From Clostridia bacterium (GTDB lineage: Bacteria; Bacillota; Clostridia; Peptostreptococcales; Acidaminobacteraceae): a stretch of DNA of 64,000 nucleotides. The position numbers were made by a program, and so were the translations under genes. Under the pieces are notes generated by a model. It did no database searches. It was not told the DNA's origin and was given only the letters and a program-made list of their open reading frames with translations. The stretch spans positions 62,001 to 126,000 of the forward strand of contig JACUUV010000002.1 in the NCBI GenBank assembly GCA_014859095.1, in the 5' to 3' direction. Numbering within the stretch: position 1 is the first letter of the stretch; every line of letters begins with the position of its first letter. This document shows positions 48,865 to 57,523 of the stretch, one piece after another.

Positions 48865-49683
48865 TTATATTTTGAAGGTGCTACCGGCTGTATAGACAAA
48901 TCCAATGACGCTGCTAAAAAATTCAATCGGTTTTTCATACATCGATGCATGACCGCAATTTTCTATCACAAGAAATTTTGAATCCGGGATACACTGTGCA
49001 AGTTCTCTTTGACAAGATAATGGCGTAATGACATCCTCACTTGCCCCAATGATCAACGTAGGCACATTGAAACACTTCAAATTTTCTCTCTCGTCATGGG
49101 TTTCAGCACTTCGAACCAGACGTATAAATCCCTCATACCATTTCTCGTCAAATAAGTGATCAAACATTTTTTCTCTCGCATCCAGCCAATCCGCCCTTGA
49201 TTCATAAAATCCAGTGGAATAGATTGGTGGAATCGTTGCCTTGAAAAACGTCTTACCATCATAAGTGGATGCCGCATGAATCCAGTTTTCACCAATCGCC
49301 CTAAGTTGTTTTCCTGTATAAGCAGTCGTATTGGCAAGAATCAAATGTTCGAGCACTCCAGGATAGCGCGTCACGAAATTCATGGCCACTTCTCCACCAT
49401 AGGATATCCCCAGAAGTGTAACTCTTTTGAGCCCCAGTCCGCTGATGACATCATAAACAAGTTCCGATTGAATGGTTTGGTCATAAGTCGCGTCCAGATA
49501 TTCTGACTTGCCTTGATCAAAAAAATCGACAAGAACGACTTTCATATGTTTCACCAAATAGGAGAGAAAAGGTTTCCAGCTTGCGCTGCTCATCATGATG
49601 CCATTGAGAATCATCAATGTCTTATCACTCTCACCATGAATCTCATAGTATATTTTTCCGTTTTTCGTCTCCAAATAAGCCAT
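48865..49683 (-). CDS. Alpha/beta hydrolase, second of a pair
   Basis: 272 residues from the ATG at 49683, after AAGGGG; the longer frame to 49764 overlaps the upstream gene. Nucleophile elbow G-I-S-Y-G-G-E, oxyanion-side N-G-I-M-M-S-S-A-S-W, catalytic Asp region S-E-D-V-I-T-P-L and His in N-C-G-H-A-S-M-Y. It is a cytoplasmic esterase or hydrolase of unknown substrate. It begins 1 nt after the stop of a homologous gene, and the two proteins are similar in layout but not close copies. Confidence 0.87.
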   Translation of the reverse strand: MAYLETKNGKIYYEIHGESDKTLMILNGIMMSSASWKPFLSYLVKHMKVVLVDFFDQGKSEYLDATYDQTIQSELVYDVISGLGLKRVTLLGISYGGEVAMNFVTRYPGVLEHLILANTTAYTGKQLRAIGENWIHAASTYDGKTFFKATIPPIYSTGFYESRADWLDAREKMFDHLFDEKWYEGFIRLVRSAETHDERENLKCFNVPTLIIGASEDVITPLSCQRELAQCIPDSKFLVIENCGHASMYEKPIEFFSSVIGFVYTAGSTFKI

Positions 49684-49684
49684 T

Positions 49685-50572
49685 TTAGTTCCCCTTAATG
49701 ATTTCAACAACTTTGTCGAGCCTGTCCACCATAGGATTGTGAGCCGAATTTTCAAGAATTTCAAGTCTGGCTATCGGTTTAAGGGCATCGTAGATGCCTT
49801 CAGCCATGGTCACAGGGACGACCAGATCCTTATCTCCCTGGACAATCACAACGGGACACTTTATTTTCGAAATTTCATTTGTACCTTGTGAATAACCATT
49901 GTGCTCACCGGATAAATTGAATCTGGTGAGTGCGTAATCCACATCAACAAGATTTCTCTGCAAAAGCATTTCTTTTATATATCGATCGTAATCCTCTTCA
50001 TCTGGAGTATTCCCTGCTGTATAGATTGCCATATTCCAAAGCATCTTATAAAATTTCGCATCTCCGGACTCAAGAGCTCTCAACACTGGAGCAACTTGGA
50101 TGGGATCCATTTCAATTTCATCTTTCGTCATAAGCAATTGATCGAGAAGCGGCCCACCATTTGAATCCCTTTTAAACATAGGGTATCCTTTGATGCCGAC
50201 ACTTTCAAGTAAAACGATTCTTTTCACCAAATCCGGGTTGTCGCATGCGAATTGCATTGCCACACCGCCACCGGTGGACCAGCCCACCACTTCAATATCT
50301 TTCAGTCTGAGTTTCTCAACGAAAAATTCAAGATCTTCACTGAGATCTTTCAAACTATCAAAGCGCTCGTGATAAGACGAATGACCAAACCCTCTCATGT
50401 CCACCGCAAAAATCTTGAAGTCGTCGTAAAGCTCATCCATCAGTTTATCGAAATGAAGCGATGAAGACATATTGCCATGAATCAATAAAAGATTTCTCTC
50501 TCCCTTGCCACCTTCTCTATACGCCAAAACTTCATTTCTAACCTGTATTTTTTTAAACTCAAACTCTTTCAT
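49685..50572 (-). CDS. Alpha/beta hydrolase, first of a pair
   Basis: 295 residues. Oxyanion motif L-I-H-G-N-M-S-S-S-L-H-F, nucleophile elbow G-W-S-T-G-G-G-V-A, Asp region G-D-K-D-L-V-V-P-V and His in N-S-A-H-N-P-M. GGAGG precedes the ATG. It resembles bacterial carboxylesterase-type hydrolases; the substrate is unknown. It is translationally adjacent to the second hydrolase. No pathway context is evident from the neighbours. Confidence 0.87.
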   Translation of the reverse strand: MKEFEFKKIQVRNEVLAYREGGKGERNLLLIHGNMSSSLHFDKLMDELYDDFKIFAVDMRGFGHSSYHERFDSLKDLSEDLEFFVEKLRLKDIEVVGWSTGGGVAMQFACDNPDLVKRIVLLESVGIKGYPMFKRDSNGGPLLDQLLMTKDEIEMDPIQVAPVLRALESGDAKFYKMLWNMAIYTAGNTPDEEDYDRYIKEMLLQRNLVDVDYALTRFNLSGEHNGYSQGTNEISKIKCPVVIVQGDKDLVVPVTMAEGIYDALKPIARLEILENSAHNPMVDRLDKVVEIIKGN

Positions 50573-50603
50573 CTAAAGACCTCCTTCATAACTTGACCGA
50601 AAA

Positions 50604-50632
50604 AAAGGGAATCGATTCAGCGACTCCCCTTT
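50604..50632 (-). terminator. Terminator of the liv operon
   Basis: On the minus strand AAAGGGGA...TCCCTTT followed by further T, after the substrate-binding protein gene. Confidence 0.75.
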
Positions 50633-50653
50633 AATCGATATCATTATACCCTA

Positions 50654-51919
50654 TCAGTTGATAATGGAAGCTATGGATTGAAGTGGTTTGACTTCAAGCC
50701 ATTCACCATTGAGATTTTCATGGCTGATCTTTGAAAGATTCATTTCTTGGGTACCGGCTCTGAGTCCGTTACCAAAGTCAATCTCTCCACCGAACGGGTT
50801 CATGATCGGTGCGGATTCGAGAGCGTCCATATAGGTGTCCCAAGTGATGACGCCATCCACCCTTTTAAGACCTTCAACGAAGAAGTGTGCCGCAATCCAA
50901 CCTGTCATTGCATAGACATTGGTCTCATAACCAACAGTGTACTCTGCAAACTCTTCAAGTGCAAGAGCTCTTTCGCCTTCAAATGATACCCAGCCATTGC
51001 CGTAAACATCAAATTTTCCTGCGATTTCATTGACTACACCTTGTGCGATTACAGGAGATACGTTGACATAAGTCGTGATGACATCTTTGTTCACGTTTTG
51101 TGCTGCAAGTTCCTTAAGAATTGTAGGAATAGTAGCTTGGATCGCCGCGCCAATTATAAAGTCAACATCTGCATCTTTTATAGATGTAACTGCTGAAGAT
51201 ACGTCAGTAGCACCTGCGGCAACCTGTTGAACCACAAGTTCCACACCTAGTTCTTTGGCCATGTTTTCCGCTCCCCACAAGAGGTCTTTGCCAGCATCAT
51301 CGTTTGTATAGATGACACCGATCTTTGCCGCTTTAAAGTCACCGACAGCACGTGCGACCATGATTTGGCCTTCCGTCTTATAGATGGGTTGAACAGGGAA
51401 TATATTTCTTTCATTGCCCACAGCATTGTCATTATATAGTTGTCCAATACCAGTCGCAAAGTAAACAGCCGGGATACCGTAGTTCTTCAAATCCTCTAAA
51501 GTGGCCGCTACTACAGGCGTACCGAAATGCCCAACTATCGCAAAAACTTTTTCATCTTCTACCATGCTTGATAGCGCCGCTTTGCCTTTGATTGGATCGA
51601 ATTCATCGTCCGTGTGCTTGAATATGAGATCTCTACCTTGGATGCCACCTTGTTCATTGATCATACCGAAATATGCTTCAATTCCCGCATTGAACGGTAC
51701 CCCTACAGGTGCAAAAGCTCCTGAAGTCGCGGCGGAGTTGGCGACAGTGATTTCAGTGTCAGTGATTCCTTGCGCCCATTTCAGTTCCTGGGCAGGTGCC
51801 GGAGCAGGAGTCGTGTCACCTTCTGTCGGTGCTGCAACTGCCGCAGGTTCTTCTTTCGCACAACCCGCGATAGAAAACACCAATACGAATACCAATAAAA
51901 GTGCTAAGATTCTTTTCAT
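50654..51919 (-). CDS. livK: Branched-chain amino-acid ABC transporter, substrate-binding lipoprotein
   Basis: 421 residues with a lipoprotein signal (F-S-I-A-G-C, Cys20) and a Pro/Ala-rich linker. The mature part has the periplasmic-binding fold typical of LivK/J (G-I-T-D-T-E-I-T-V-A-N-S, I-V-G-H-F-G-T-P-V-V-A-A, V-I-Y-T-N-D-D-A-G-K-D-L). It is the last gene of the livH-M-G-F-K operon, 97 nt after livF. A perfect 7-bp stem GATCGAA/TTCGATC (51988-52006) in that gap may set its mRNA level. The exact ligand (Leu/Ile/Val or another) is not provable from sequence. Confidence 0.9.
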   Translation of the reverse strand: MKRILALLLVFVLVFSIAGCAKEEPAAVAAPTEGDTTPAPAPAQELKWAQGITDTEITVANSAATSGAFAPVGVPFNAGIEAYFGMINEQGGIQGRDLIFKHTDDEFDPIKGKAALSSMVEDEKVFAIVGHFGTPVVAATLEDLKNYGIPAVYFATGIGQLYNDNAVGNERNIFPVQPIYKTEGQIMVARAVGDFKAAKIGVIYTNDDAGKDLLWGAENMAKELGVELVVQQVAAGATDVSSAVTSIKDADVDFIIGAAIQATIPTILKELAAQNVNKDVITTYVNVSPVIAQGVVNEIAGKFDVYGNGWVSFEGERALALEEFAEYTVGYETNVYAMTGWIAAHFFVEGLKRVDGVITWDTYMDALESAPIMNPFGGEIDFGNGLRAGTQEMNLSKISHENLNGEWLEVKPLQSIASIIN

Positions 51920-52016
51920 ATAAATTTCCTCCTCTAGTTTTGGACCAGTGTCGGTTGACCCCCCACTGTCATTGAAGATCTATATCAGATCGAATCCTCT
52001 TCGATCAAATACCAAA

Positions 52017-52748
52017 TTAATGTGCACCAAGATACGCTTCTATCAGTTGCGGATCGTTCTTCAGTTTTTCCGCTTCCCCATGCATCTTGATTTGACCAAG
52101 TTCAAGCACATAGGCGTAATCTGCGATTTTAAGCGTCTGTGCCGCATTTTGCTCGACTATGATTACGGTTGTACCCGCTGCCTTGATTTCCTCCACGATG
52201 GCCATTATGCCCTGTACTATAAGTGGTGCGAGGCCTAATGACGGCTCATCGAGCAAGAGAATCCTAGGACTGCTCATAAGTGCTCTGGCGATTGCGAGCA
52301 TTTGCTGTTCACCACCTGAAAGCGTTGAAGAAACTTGATTTTTTCTTTCCTCAAGCACTGGAAAATAACGATAGACAGTTTCAAAATTTTTATCGATCTG
52401 CTTTTTGTCCTTAAGTGTGAATGCCCCTATTTTAAGATTTTCCTCAACTGTGAATTCCCTGAACACCTGTCTGCCTTCCGGAGACTGGGCAATTCCCATG
52501 GCTGCTATTTTTTCAGGTTCAACCCTCGTAATATCCTTGTCGTAGTATACAATCGAACCACCTGAAGAATCAATGAGTCCCGAAAGCGTCCTTAGAGTTG
52601 TAGTCTTTCCAGCACCGTTGGCACCGAGTAAAGCAACGATTTCACCTTCTTTGACTTCAATGTCAATCCCTTTGAGCGCTTCAATGGCACCGTACCTGAC
52701 CACCAATTTTTTGACCGAGAGTGCTGTTTTTTTACTGTTTCGTGTCAT
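52017..52748 (-). CDS. livF: Branched-chain amino-acid ABC transporter ATPase LivF
   Basis: 243 residues from the ATG at 52748; the frame's longer start reads into livG. Walker A G-A-N-G-A-G-K-T-T-T, signature S-T-L-S-G-G-E-Q-Q-M-L-A-I-A, Walker B L-L-L-D-E-P-S-L-G-L-A-P-L, and the C-terminal H-G-E-A typical of LivF. It powers uptake together with LivG. It overlaps livG by 17 nt. Confidence 0.94.
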   Translation of the reverse strand: MTRNSKKTALSVKKLVVRYGAIEALKGIDIEVKEGEIVALLGANGAGKTTTLRTLSGLIDSSGGSIVYYDKDITRVEPEKIAAMGIAQSPEGRQVFREFTVEENLKIGAFTLKDKKQIDKNFETVYRYFPVLEERKNQVSSTLSGGEQQMLAIARALMSSPRILLLDEPSLGLAPLIVQGIMAIVEEIKAAGTTVIIVEQNAAQTLKIADYAYVLELGQIKMHGEAEKLKNDPQLIEAYLGAH

Positions 52749-53556
52749 GATCCACCTCGATTCCCAAATAAGCGACTTGTACGGCCTTGTTTTCCTTGAT
52801 TTCTTTAGGCGTGCCCTTGGCAAGGAATTTTCCAAATGAGATGGCACAGATTCTGTCACAGACATCCATCACCAGACGCATGTCGTGCTCAACGAGCAAT
52901 ATCGAACACCCGAGCTCATCTCGAATCTTTCTGATTCTGCTGGCCAGTTCAATGGTTTCCACATCATTGAGACCTGCTGCCGGCTCATCTAGAATGATCA
53001 ATTTCGGATTTGATATCAGCGATCTGGCGAATTCCACTTTTTTGAGAATGCCATAGGGTTGGCCGCCTACAGGCAGATTGGCCCGATCTTCAATTCCAAG
53101 AGTCTCCAATATCTCATATGCCTTCGCCCGCATCTCGCGTTCTTCCCTCACCGCTTTCGGACTTCTGAAGGCCTGGGAGAAAATCGTCGCTTTAAAATCC
53201 GTATGCGCTCCGATCAAAACGTTGTCGATGATACTGAGTTCTCTGATCAGCTCGACATTTTGAAAAGTTCTCACAAGTCCGAGCTTTATGATTTCATGGA
53301 CGTTGTGCTCCAGAAGATTCTGGGTCTGTCCTTTTCTATCTTTAAAATATATCGCTCCGGAATTTGGCTTGTAAAATTGTGTGATGCAGTTGAACGCGGT
53401 TGTTTTACCCGCACCATTTGGACCTATAAGTCCAAAAACCTCATTCTCCTTGATTTCAAAAGAGAGGCCGTCTACTGCCTTAAGACCACCGAATGCAATG
53501 GATAGTTCTTCAATCTTCAGCACCAGTCCATTCATGTCAACTTCATTGTTTTGCAT
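52732..53556 (-). CDS. livG: Branched-chain amino-acid ABC transporter ATPase LivG
   Basis: 274 residues. Walker A G-P-N-G-A-G-K-T-T-A, signature Y-G-I-L-K-K-V-E-F-A-R-S (a degenerate form, where most LivG have G-x-Q-R-R-L-E-I-A-R-A-L), Walker B L-I-L-D-E-P-A-A-G-L-N, switch His in L-V-E-H-D-M. GGGAGC lies 8 nt before the ATG. It begins 1 nt after the livM stop. The unusual signature still aligns at the right place and spacing. Confidence 0.92.
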   Translation of the reverse strand: MQNNEVDMNGLVLKIEELSIAFGGLKAVDGLSFEIKENEVFGLIGPNGAGKTTAFNCITQFYKPNSGAIYFKDRKGQTQNLLEHNVHEIIKLGLVRTFQNVELIRELSIIDNVLIGAHTDFKATIFSQAFRSPKAVREEREMRAKAYEILETLGIEDRANLPVGGQPYGILKKVEFARSLISNPKLIILDEPAAGLNDVETIELASRIRKIRDELGCSILLVEHDMRLVMDVCDRICAISFGKFLAKGTPKEIKENKAVQVAYLGIEVDHDTKQ

Positions 53557-53557
53557 A

Positions 53558-54553
53558 TCACTTTGCTCCCTTTCTCAATTTATTGAATGCTCTTTTTATA
53601 TCATGTCCCGCATAAATCAATCCATGCGGATAGAATATGATGACAAGTATGATCAAGATTCCGTTGAGTATATAAGACAATTGATTGAAGTAGGGCAATT
53701 GTTTCAGAAAAAGGTCCGGTACAGCAAATACGATGACTGCGCCAAGCAGTGTGCCATAAATGGATCTTAGCCCCCCTATGATGATCATCGCAAGGAAATC
53801 CAGAGATAGTTTGAGTGACCAAATACTTGGATAGGAGTATTTGATGAAATGCACATATAGGACTCCGGCGATACTCGCATAAATGGTGGCAAGCGCAAAA
53901 GCGATCAATCGATGATTGAGTAGATTGACGCCCATTGCCTGTGACGCGGCTTCACTGCCCCTCATGGCATTGAGTGCCCTGCCTAGTCTTCCATTGACCA
54001 TGTTGTATGTCAAAATCATGACCAGTACAAGTACGGACACTATAAAATAATACATCGTGGTCCGGTCCAGAGTGAAGACTCCGAACAGCGTGGGGTAGTT
54101 GGCTGTTTTGCCGCTGAATCCGTTTGTGAAGAAATCAAATTCCTCAAACGTCTTTCGCATGACTTCTGATACAGCAAGTGTGGCGATGGCAAGATAAATT
54201 CCTTCTATTTTAAGTGACACCAGTCCGACCAACACTCCAATGAGTGTCGGAATGAGTATCGCAAGGAAAATCGCAACTTCAAAAGGCAAATTCAGATCTA
54301 TGGTCGCATAAGCGGAAAGATACGCAGCGAGTCCCATAAAACCGGAAGTTCCAAGTGATATGAGTCCGGAATAACCGAGAAGAATGTTAAGCCCCAGTGC
54401 AGCTATTGCAAATATGAAGGCTCCTCCGAGCGTTGTAATGTAACTTACTTTGAAAATTCCAATTTTTGCCAGTATAGGGACCAATGCCAGTAAAATTCCA
54501 AACAATAGGAATTGAAAATATGGATTCCTCAGCCATTTCAATATCGTTTTCAT
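53558..54553 (-). CDS. livM: Branched-chain amino-acid ABC transporter permease LivM
   Basis: 331 residues with about nine or ten hydrophobic helices. The cytoplasmic coupling loop G-R-A-L-N-A-M-R-G-S-E-A-A-S-Q-A-M-G is typical of LivM, as is L-I-S-L-G-T-S-G-F-M-G-L-G near residue 65 and the late I-I-G-G-L-R-S-I-Y-G-T-L-L-G-A. It forms the membrane pore with LivH. It begins 8 nt after livH. Confidence 0.93.
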   Translation of the reverse strand: MKTILKWLRNPYFQFLLFGILLALVPILAKIGIFKVSYITTLGGAFIFAIAALGLNILLGYSGLISLGTSGFMGLAAYLSAYATIDLNLPFEVAIFLAILIPTLIGVLVGLVSLKIEGIYLAIATLAVSEVMRKTFEEFDFFTNGFSGKTANYPTLFGVFTLDRTTMYYFIVSVLVLVMILTYNMVNGRLGRALNAMRGSEAASQAMGVNLLNHRLIAFALATIYASIAGVLYVHFIKYSYPSIWSLKLSLDFLAMIIIGGLRSIYGTLLGAVIVFAVPDLFLKQLPYFNQLSYILNGILIILVIIFYPHGLIYAGHDIKRAFNKLRKGAK

Positions 54554-54561
54554 CTCTCCAC

Positions 54562-55437
54562 CTATACTTTCTTAATGATTTTTTTACCGATGAGTCCATA
54601 TGGCCTGAAAACCAGGAAAACCAGAATCAGGATATATAGAATCTGCCCACCCCATACGGACGAACCATAATAAAGCAAGAGATTTCTACTGATTCCGATG
54701 ACATATGCACCGATGACCGGTCCGTAAAACGTTTGAAAACCACCAAGAACCACAGCAATAAGTGCATTGATCTGTATCTCATCCATCAACCCTAGCGTAA
54801 CGGAAGTCATCGGTGCCGCCATGACACCAGAGAGTACTCCCAGTATGCCTGCCACAGCCCATGCGCCCATGGTCACCGTTTTCGTAGGCACACCCATAAG
54901 TTTAGCGGTGTACTCGTTCGATGCTGTAGCCCTCACTGCCAGTCCCACTTTTGTTTTCTGCAGGATGTAGAAGAGTGTCGCCATGATGGCAATCCCAAAT
55001 ACTATATTAAAAAGTCCATTATAGGAAATATCAGCACCCAATATGGATATGTTCCCACTTTCAATAAGTCTTGGTAGCCTGAGTGGATCGACTCCAAAAA
55101 GCATTGGTGCCACACCTAAGACGATCATGACCATACCAAGAGTGACAATCTGTTTTGCCACAGGAGACACCTTCTTCGTATGTCTAATGATCACGAGGTC
55201 TATCAGGAGTCCCACTATGATCGCACTAATGACACCTGCAATGATTGCCATCCAAAGTGGCCATCCCATCCGGCCAAAAAAATAGGTGACTACAAAAGTA
55301 TTGAACATCGCCACAGCACCCTGTGAGAAATTCGTTATGTTGGAAGTCCTAAACACAATGATTATGCCTAAAGAGGCCAATGCGTACAAACTTCCGGTTT
55401 CCAAGCTTCTGAATATGACTTGCAAAAAAGTGCTCAC
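54562..55437 (-). CDS. livH: Branched-chain amino-acid ABC transporter permease LivH
   Basis: 291 residues, starting at GTG after GAGGTGA. Hydrophobic helices with the LivH text G-S-L-Y-A-L-A-S-L-G-I-I-I-V-F, N-F-S-Q-G-A-V-A-M, and the coupling loop V-R-A-T-A-S-N-E-Y-T-A-K-L-M-G-V-P. It partners LivM. It is the first gene of the operon, preceded by a promoter at 55469-55497. Confidence 0.93.
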   Translation of the reverse strand: MSTFLQVIFRSLETGSLYALASLGIIIVFRTSNITNFSQGAVAMFNTFVVTYFFGRMGWPLWMAIIAGVISAIIVGLLIDLVIIRHTKKVSPVAKQIVTLGMVMIVLGVAPMLFGVDPLRLPRLIESGNISILGADISYNGLFNIVFGIAIMATLFYILQKTKVGLAVRATASNEYTAKLMGVPTKTVTMGAWAVAGILGVLSGVMAAPMTSVTLGLMDEIQINALIAVVLGGFQTFYGPVIGAYVIGISRNLLLYYGSSVWGGQILYILILVFLVFRPYGLIGKKIIKKV

Positions 55438-55468
55438 TCACTTCACCTCGTTTGATTAAATTTTAAAC

Positions 55469-55497
55469 TTTATACCGTTCAATTTAGTATAAAGCAA
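55469..55497 (-). promoter_or_regulatory. Promoter of the liv operon
   Basis: On the minus strand TTGCTT (55492-55497), 17-bp spacer, TATAAA (55469-55474), 32 nt before the GTG of livH. Confidence 0.6.
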
Positions 55498-55599
55498 TTC
55501 CTATGCCAAAAACAAATGAGCTCTCAACGGTATTCAAAAGTCACATTTTCAATGTTAAAAGCACATCTCCACAAAAGCTGTATAATAAAAAAACAAAGA

Positions 55600-55641
55600 A
55601 TGTTCAGATAATGTACAATTTTCTGTACATTATCTGAACAT
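55600..55641 (-). terminator. 18-bp perfect hairpin at the end of aroE
   Basis: Arms of 18 bp (ATGTTCAGATAATGTACA and its exact complement) with a 6-nt loop. The upstream arm contains the last aroE codons and stop. A T7 run begins about 8 nt beyond, so it likely terminates the aro operon. Confidence 0.7.
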
Positions 55642-56442
55642 CCCCATCAGCATCAACCTGTTTTTTTCTGTATTCATACTATGACCAGTCCAAAGGCTTT
55701 CCGCCTCAAGCGCTTGAACAATCAACATATCAAGTCCTCCGAGTACCTTTATGCCTATCTTGGAAGCTTCTCGCATCAACATAGTCTCGGGTGGATTATA
55801 AATCAGGTCGATCACAGCGTCATGATGGAGGAGTAATTCCCTGGAAACAGGCATGGTTTCAATATGACTGCCCATACCGAGTGGCGTGCAGTTCACTAAT
55901 AGATCTACCGGTTTTCTGTTCAATTCCAGTGATGTGTAATTTATGCATCTCGCTTTTTTGAAATAGGTTTCATCACAATTCCGCGATCTCGATACCACTG
56001 ATATGTCATCAAATCCCAAGTCCATAAGAGCTTGATAAACCATTTTTGCAGCGCCTCCAGCTCCCAGAATTGTAGCGTTCCTTTTCTCCCGAAGATCCAA
56101 TTGATTAAAAAGAAACATGAATCCATCGTAATCGGTATTGTAACCTATCCATTTCCCGTCTTCTGATACAACCGTATTGACTGCACCGATTTTCCTCGCT
56201 CTTTCATCCACTTCATCCAAAAATCCGAGGATTGCCTCTTTGTAAGGAATCGTCACATTGAAACCTGAAAACGATCTCACATATTCTGTTAGCACATCCA
56301 AGGAGAATTCTTCTCTCGGAATGTCTATCAATGAATAAAAGCCATCGATTCCATTCAATTGAAACATACGATTGTGAAGGTTGGGAGAAAAACTATAAGC
56401 GATATTCGCACCGAGTAGTCCATATTTTTTAATCACTTCCAT
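55630..56442 (-). CDS. aroE: Shikimate dehydrogenase
   Basis: 270 residues. Shikimate-binding Y-S-F-S-P-N-L-H-N, the catalytic Lys in N-V-T-I-P-Y-K-E, N-T-D-Y-D-G and the NADP-binding G-A-G-G-A-A-K-M are clear. It reduces 3-dehydroshikimate. It overlaps aroC by 14 nt and is last in the aroBA-aroC-aroE operon. Confidence 0.94.
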   Translation of the reverse strand: MEVIKKYGLLGANIAYSFSPNLHNRMFQLNGIDGFYSLIDIPREEFSLDVLTEYVRSFSGFNVTIPYKEAILGFLDEVDERARKIGAVNTVVSEDGKWIGYNTDYDGFMFLFNQLDLREKRNATILGAGGAAKMVYQALMDLGFDDISVVSRSRNCDETYFKKARCINYTSLELNRKPVDLLVNCTPLGMGSHIETMPVSRELLLHHDAVIDLIYNPPETMLMREASKIGIKVLGGLDMLIVQALEAESLWTGHSMNTEKNRLMLMGMFR

Positions 56443-57523
56443 TTACACCTCTACTTATGAAAATTTGATCACATATGACCATAGCCGCAACAGCCCTGAC
56501 CACATGGACCGCCCTAAGCGCAACACATGGATCATGTCTGCCCTTGATGCTCAACATTGAATTTTCCATTGTTCCAAAATCAAGAGTTTCCTGTGCCATT
56601 GCAATTGAAGGTGTGGGTTTAACCGCACAATCGAACTTGATCGGCATTCCGTTGCTGATACCGCCGTTTATTCCACCACTGCGATTGGTTGCTGTAATCA
56701 CAGTGCCTTTGCTGTTTTTCAAGAATCGGTCATTGGCTACAGAACCGTTCATCCTCGAAAGACCAAACCCCGCACCAAAACTGACCCCTTTAACGCCAGG
56801 GATCGAAAATAGTCCATGTGCAAGGGTACTTTCCAGACTGTCAAAAAACGGTTCGCCAATACCTGGCTTCACTCCGGTGATCACAGTTTCCACAACACCA
56901 CCTATGGAATCCCCGCGCGCTCCAGTCTTTCGAATTTCCTCTAAAAACCTTTCTGAATAATCAGGATGAATGGCAAATTTCAGTCCGTCGATTAGTCTTA
57001 CCGTTGCCTCGTTCATCTCTTCAAGGGTTTTTCCCTGCAAGGCTCCTACTGACAAAAGCTGTGAAACAACCTCAATGCCTTTTGAAATCAATATTTGCTC
57101 AGCGATTGCACCTGCAAACACAATTGGTGCGGTCAATCTTCCCGAGAAATGTCCACCACCGCGTGGGTCGTTTGCTCCATTATATTTAATGAAGCCGGTA
57201 TAATCCGCATGACCTGGTCTGAAAACCATGTCGGATTCCCGATAATCGGACGATCGTTGGTCTTTATTGGCAAACCGTACACTAAGGGGTGTACCGGTAG
57301 TTTTTCCATCATAGAGTCCACTCAACACCTCGTATTCATCCGTTTCATTTCTGGAGGTGGTCAGTCCTGAAGAATCGGGTTTTCTCTGGTCCAACCGCGA
57401 ATGGACAAAACCGAGGTCCACCTTGAAACCTGGAGGCAATCCTTCGATTATACAGCCCACACTATTCCCATGGGACTCCCCATATAGACTGATTCTAAAT
57501 AGTTTTCCAAATTGGCTTGACAT
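56429..57523 (-). CDS. aroC: Chorismate synthase
   Basis: 364 residues from the ATG at 57523, 7-8 nt after GGGAGGC. Family signatures G-E-S-H-G-N-S-V-G-C-I-I-E-G, F-R-P-G-H-A-D-Y-T-G, G-G-G-H-F-S-G-R-L-T-A and the late D-P-C-V-A-L-R-A-V are present. It converts EPSP to chorismate with reduced FMN. It overlaps both aroBA (29 nt) and aroE. Confidence 0.95.
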   Translation of the reverse strand: MSSQFGKLFRISLYGESHGNSVGCIIEGLPPGFKVDLGFVHSRLDQRKPDSSGLTTSRNETDEYEVLSGLYDGKTTGTPLSVRFANKDQRSSDYRESDMVFRPGHADYTGFIKYNGANDPRGGGHFSGRLTAPIVFAGAIAEQILISKGIEVVSQLLSVGALQGKTLEEMNEATVRLIDGLKFAIHPDYSERFLEEIRKTGARGDSIGGVVETVITGVKPGIGEPFFDSLESTLAHGLFSIPGVKGVSFGAGFGLSRMNGSVANDRFLKNSKGTVITATNRSGGINGGISNGMPIKFDCAVKPTPSIAMAQETLDFGTMENSMLSIKGRHDPCVALRAVHVVRAVAAMVICDQIFISRGVNGSD

